The position numbers were made by a program, and so were the translations under genes. 9,289 bases of DNA, taken from NCBI GenBank assembly GCA_048201975.1, contig DBFBGQ010000114.1, positions 1-9,289 of the forward strand, given 5' to 3'. The notes under the pieces are model-generated. The model was not told where the DNA came from. It did not search any database and worked only from the letters and a program-made list of their open reading frames with translations. The DNA is from Egerieenecus sp048201975 (GTDB taxonomy: Bacteria > Bacillota > Clostridia > Christensenellales > Aristaeellaceae). Below, piece after piece: positions 7,321 through 9,289 of this stretch (its first letter is position 1; the number at the start of each line of letters is the position of its first letter).

Positions 7321-7347
7321 TCCGGCAGAGCGCCGGAACCACCTCCT
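7321..7347 (-). promoter_or_regulatory. murA SD with an intervening hairpin
   Basis: The SD AGGAGGT (7347-7341) is followed by a 6-bp hairpin (TCCGGC/GCCGGA, 7337-7321, loop of 5) before the ATG at 7316. Linear spacing is 24 nt, but only 7 nt remain if the hairpin forms. A weaker GGAG overlapping the 3' arm could serve ATG 7316 (3 nt) or ATG 7310 (9 nt) when the hairpin is open. Confidence 0.45.
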
Positions 7348-7393
7348 GCGTGTTAATGGCGCAGGCAACCGCGGAAGCGATTGCAATAGATAT

Positions 7394-7422
7394 ATTATAC
7401 ACACAGTACAGGGAAAAAACAA
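7394..7422 (-). promoter_or_regulatory. Promoter of murA operon
   Basis: On the minus strand, TTGTTT (7422-7417) and TATAAT (7399-7394) are spaced by 17 bp, in a locally AT-rich stretch. The start would be near 7387, giving a leader of about 70 nt to murA. The -35 box directly abuts the 26-bp tandem repeat. Confidence 0.75.
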
Positions 7423-7423
7423 G

Positions 7424-7475
7424 ATGGAAGCAAAGCCAAAGCGCCCTGCATGGAAGCAAAGCCAAAGCGCCCTGC
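7424..7475 (+). repeat. Perfect 26-bp tandem duplication
   Basis: Two identical 26-bp units, 7424-7449 and 7450-7475, each starting ATGGAAGCAAAG and ending CGCCCTGC, with no spacer and no mismatch. They lie just upstream of the murA -35 box and about 110 bp upstream of the uppP -35 box. The unit length is not a multiple of three and the region has no gene. It may be a slippage product or a duplicated binding site. Confidence 0.9.
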
Positions 7476-7586
7476 GCGGCGTTCCGGCGCGCAAGGGACA
7501 GGAAATCCGGCGGGGAAGGAGACCGGCAGAGGTTTTACGCCTGTAACAATGCTGGCAAAAACGCAAAGAAAAGTTTGCGCGCCGGG

Positions 7587-7616
7587 ATGACAGCACGGGG
7601 GAGAACATGCTATAAT
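7587..7616 (+). promoter_or_regulatory. Promoter of uppP
   Basis: ATGACA (7587-7592), an 18-bp spacer and a perfect TATAAT (7611-7616), preceded by TGC, an extended -10 element. Predicted start is near 7623, with a leader of about 70 nt. The stretch 7476-7586 between the tandem repeat and this promoter holds no gene or other element that I recognise. Confidence 0.72.
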
Positions 7617-7649
7617 ACCTCGGTGAGGGATTCCCCACGAAGGAAACGT

Positions 7650-7667
7650 CATCCCGCCCGCGGGATG
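7650..7667 (+). promoter_or_regulatory. Hairpin in the uppP leader
   Basis: A perfect 7-bp stem CATCCCG / CGGGATG with a 4-nt loop lies just ahead of the SD GGGAGG (7675-7680). The same CGGGATG occurs at 7583-7589, overlapping the -35 box. It could be an RNA hairpin or a DNA operator. No T tract follows, so it is not a terminator. Confidence 0.4.
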
Positions 7668-7692
7668 CAGCATAGGGAGGTCAACCTAGACG

Positions 7693-8556
7693 ATGAACGT
7701 TTTTCAAGCTGCGGTGCTGGGCCTGGTGCAGGGTCTGGCGGAGTTTTTGCCAATTTCCTCCAGCGGCCATCTGATACTGGCGCGGATGCTCATGGGCATT
7801 TCCGACACGAAAGCGGCCACGGGGAGCTACATGATCCTGGACGTGCTGCTTCATGCGGGCACGCTGCTGGCGGTGGTGATCGTTTTCTGGAAGGACTGGT
7901 GGGGCATTCTGAAAAATCCCTTCAAGTCCCGCCTGCTGTTGCTGCTGTTCATCGCTTCCCTGCCTGCGCTGGTGGTGGTGCTGCTCTTCAACGACTTGGT
8001 GGAGCAGTTCTTCACGGGCTGGTTCCTGGGGGTGAGCTTCCTGCTGACGGCGGTGTTCCTGCTGGCGGCGGAGTGGGTCAGCAGCAAGGACGTCAAGCGG
8101 CAGACGAAGCCGGGCTTCAAGCACGCCATCGTGATGGGCGTCATGCAGGCGGTGGCGCTGTTGCCGGGGGTAAGCCGCAGCGGCTCCACCTTGACCGGTG
8201 GCCTGTGGTCTCACCTGGACCGGAAGGCCGCGGCGAAGTTTGCCTTCATGATGAGCGCGCCCGCCATACTGGGCAGCCTGGTGTTTGAGGGCAAGGACGC
8301 CATCGAGATGGGCTATTTGGCGGACCTGGCGCTGATCCCCACGCTGGTGGGGGTTGTGGTGGCGGCGGTGAGCGGGTACCTGGCCATCCGCTTCATGCTC
8401 CGGCTGATTCAGAGGATCTCCCTGAACTGGTTTGCGCTGTATGTGGCGCTGGTGGGCGTGACGGTGCTGGTGCTGCAGCTGGCAGGGGTGGAAGGCGTTC
8501 CGGCCTTTGAACTGCCGGCGCTGGGCGCGGCGTTGCAGGCGCTGCATTTGGGTTGA
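7693..8556 (+). CDS. uppP: Undecaprenyl-diphosphatase (UppP/BacA)
   Basis: An integral membrane phosphatase that converts undecaprenyl pyrophosphate to the monophosphate, regenerating the lipid carrier for peptidoglycan and other envelope polymers. Extra activity is known to raise bacitracin resistance. 287 residues, normal length, nearly all hydrophobic helices. Catalytic motifs are in place: QGLAE (13-17), the QxxxE form of (E/Q)xxxE; ISSSGH with His26; and the second site PGVSRSG (158-164) with Arg162. A second small cluster (LLHAGT) lies at 52-57, as in the family. The ATG at 7693 has GGGAGG about 12 nt upstream, slightly long spacing. It has its own promoter and is followed 14 nt after the stop by a strong terminator, so it is monocistronic. 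Divergent from murA, which acts in the same pathway. Confidence 0.96.
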   Translation: MNVFQAAVLGLVQGLAEFLPISSSGHLILARMLMGISDTKAATGSYMILDVLLHAGTLLAVVIVFWKDWWGILKNPFKSRLLLLLFIASLPALVVVLLFNDLVEQFFTGWFLGVSFLLTAVFLLAAEWVSSKDVKRQTKPGFKHAIVMGVMQAVALLPGVSRSGSTLTGGLWSHLDRKAAAKFAFMMSAPAILGSLVFEGKDAIEMGYLADLALIPTLVGVVVAAVSGYLAIRFMLRLIQRISLNWFALYVALVGVTVLVLQLAGVEGVPAFELPALGAALQALHLG

Positions 8557-8570
8557 GCATAAGCGAACGC

Positions 8571-8616
8571 GCGGGCGGAGGCTTCCGGAAAGGAACGCTC
8601 TCCGCCCGCTTTTTTT
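8571..8616 (+). terminator. Intrinsic terminator of uppP
   Basis: A perfect 10-bp stem GCGGGCGGAG (8571-8580) / CTCCGCCCGC (8600-8609), with a possible inner TTCC/GGAA pairing in the 19-nt loop, is followed by seven T (8610-8616). Strong and correctly oriented for uppP. Confidence 0.92.
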
Positions 8617-8660
8617 GCGAGAAAGGGCTTCCGGCGCGGTTCCGCTGTATAAACCCTTCC

Positions 8661-8690
8661 CAGTATCCATAAACTGAACCATGGAAACTG
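8661..8690. repeat. Inverted repeat upstream of the coiled-coil gene
   Basis: CAGTATCCAT (8661-8670) and ATGGAAACTG (8681-8690) are inverted repeats with one mismatch around a 10-nt spacer. The element ends 19 nt before the ATG of the next gene and covers its probable leader. It could be an operator or an RNA hairpin near the ribosome binding site. Function is inferred only from position. Confidence 0.4.
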
Positions 8691-8709
8691 CGGAAAGGAT
8701 GGAAGGAAC

Positions 8710-9289
8710 ATGCGAAAACAAACGGTGCTGTTGGTGATGGCCCTGTGCATCATGGGGATTGTGACCTGCGTGATGTGGGGGGAACGGGATGCGGAGCGCT
8801 CCCTGCGCAGCTCAGCGGAAAGCCGGCTGGCGCAGACCCGGGAGCAGCTGATCCAAGCGGAGGCCGCCAAGGAGGATGCCCAGGACATGCTGCTGGCTGA
8901 AAAATCCGACTGGGAAACGGCGCTGACGGAGGTTACCGCGGAGCGGGACGAGCTTACCGTGGCCAACGCGGACCTGCAGGCCCAGGCACAGCAGTCGGCG
9001 GAAGCCCTGACGCAGGCGCAGGCGGCGCAGGAGACGCTTCAGGCCAGCTTGACGGAGGCGCAAACCGCGTCAGAGGCGGCGCAGGCGGCCCTGGCGGAAA
9101 AGACGGAGGCGCTGGAAAGCATGCGGCAGGAGCTTGACGCAGCGCAGGCAAGCGCCGTCTCCGCCGAGGATCTGTCCGCCAAGCTCACGGAAGCCCAGGC
9201 GGAGCGGGACGCGCTGGCCGCCGCGCTGGAAACATCCGACGCGCAGCGGGAAGAGGCACAGGCAGAAAAAGAGCGCCTGACCGCTCTGC
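8710..9289 (+). CDS. Membrane-anchored coiled-coil protein, 3' end outside the window
   Basis: The frame opens with ATG 8710 (GGAAGG just upstream) and stays open for 193 codons to the window edge, so the gene is partial. MRKQ is followed by one hydrophobic segment (about residues 5-23, containing two Cys), which looks like a signal anchor rather than a cleaved signal peptide. From about residue 25 the sequence is almost entirely charged and helical, rich in Ala, Gln, Glu and Leu, without Pro or Gly breaks: a long coiled coil, predicted to be extracytoplasmic. Units such as (S/A)EALTQAQAAQETL recur imperfectly. No enzymatic domain is reached. Similar N-terminal layouts occur in cell-wall hydrolase activators with a C-terminal peptidase and in surface or filament proteins; the cut leaves this undecided. 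It follows the uppP terminator, so it needs its own promoter; none is convincing. Confidence 0.75.
   Translation, partial: MRKQTVLLVMALCIMGIVTCVMWGERDAERSLRSSAESRLAQTREQLIQAEAAKEDAQDMLLAEKSDWETALTEVTAERDELTVANADLQAQAQQSAEALTQAQAAQETLQASLTEAQTASEAAQAALAEKTEALESMRQELDAAQASAVSAEDLSAKLTEAQAERDALAAALETSDAQREEAQAEKERLTAL

Noticed and set aside
7424..7475. CRISPR-like repeats.
   Set aside because: Only two copies in direct tandem without spacers; no cas genes.
8648..8653. TATAAA as -10 box of the coiled-coil gene.
   Set aside because: No acceptable -35 hexamer lies 16-18 bp upstream.

Overview
The window is GC-rich, tightly packed bacterial chromosome. Strong Shine-Dalgarno (SD) sequences, near-consensus sigma-A-type promoters with 17-18 bp spacers, MurA and UppP of Firmicutes type and a NupOPQ-like nucleoside ABC system together suggest a GC-rich member of the Firmicutes, probably Clostridia. 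This is inference; no rRNA or other taxonomic marker is present.

Left block, minus strand (15-3782): a near-consensus promoter (TTGAAA, 17 bp, TATAAT) and a GC-rich leader of about 150 nt precede three overlapping genes. These encode a double ATPase and two permeases of a nucleoside/BMP-family importer. The substrate-binding lipoprotein is not in the window.

Centre, plus strand (3934-5400): divergent from the importer is a GuaA (GMP synthase) homologue. Its glutaminase domain has lost the catalytic Cys and His without any frameshift. Its synthetase half keeps the ATP-pyrophosphatase P-loop but lacks or alters the lid and C-terminal substrate motifs. This is the most unusual gene here: probably a paralogue with changed chemistry rather than a housekeeping GMP synthase. 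It ends in a 12-bp terminator hairpin, back to back with a second terminator that serves the opposing operon.

Right-centre, minus strand (5499-7422): murA and a small J-domain/TPR protein form a two-gene operon read from a TTGTTT-17-TATAAT promoter. The J-protein lacks a canonical start where the family needs one. A well-placed SD instead precedes an ACG codon. murA has its strong SD 24 nt from the ATG, with a hairpin in between that could bring the two together.

Right, plus strand (7587-9289): uppP, for undecaprenyl pyrophosphate recycling, has its own promoter divergent from murA, so two steps of peptidoglycan precursor supply share one intergenic region. That region also holds a perfect 26-bp tandem duplication and a 7-mer motif repeated around the uppP promoter and leader. 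After a strong terminator, a membrane-anchored, Ala/Gln/Glu-rich coiled-coil protein begins and runs off the window end.
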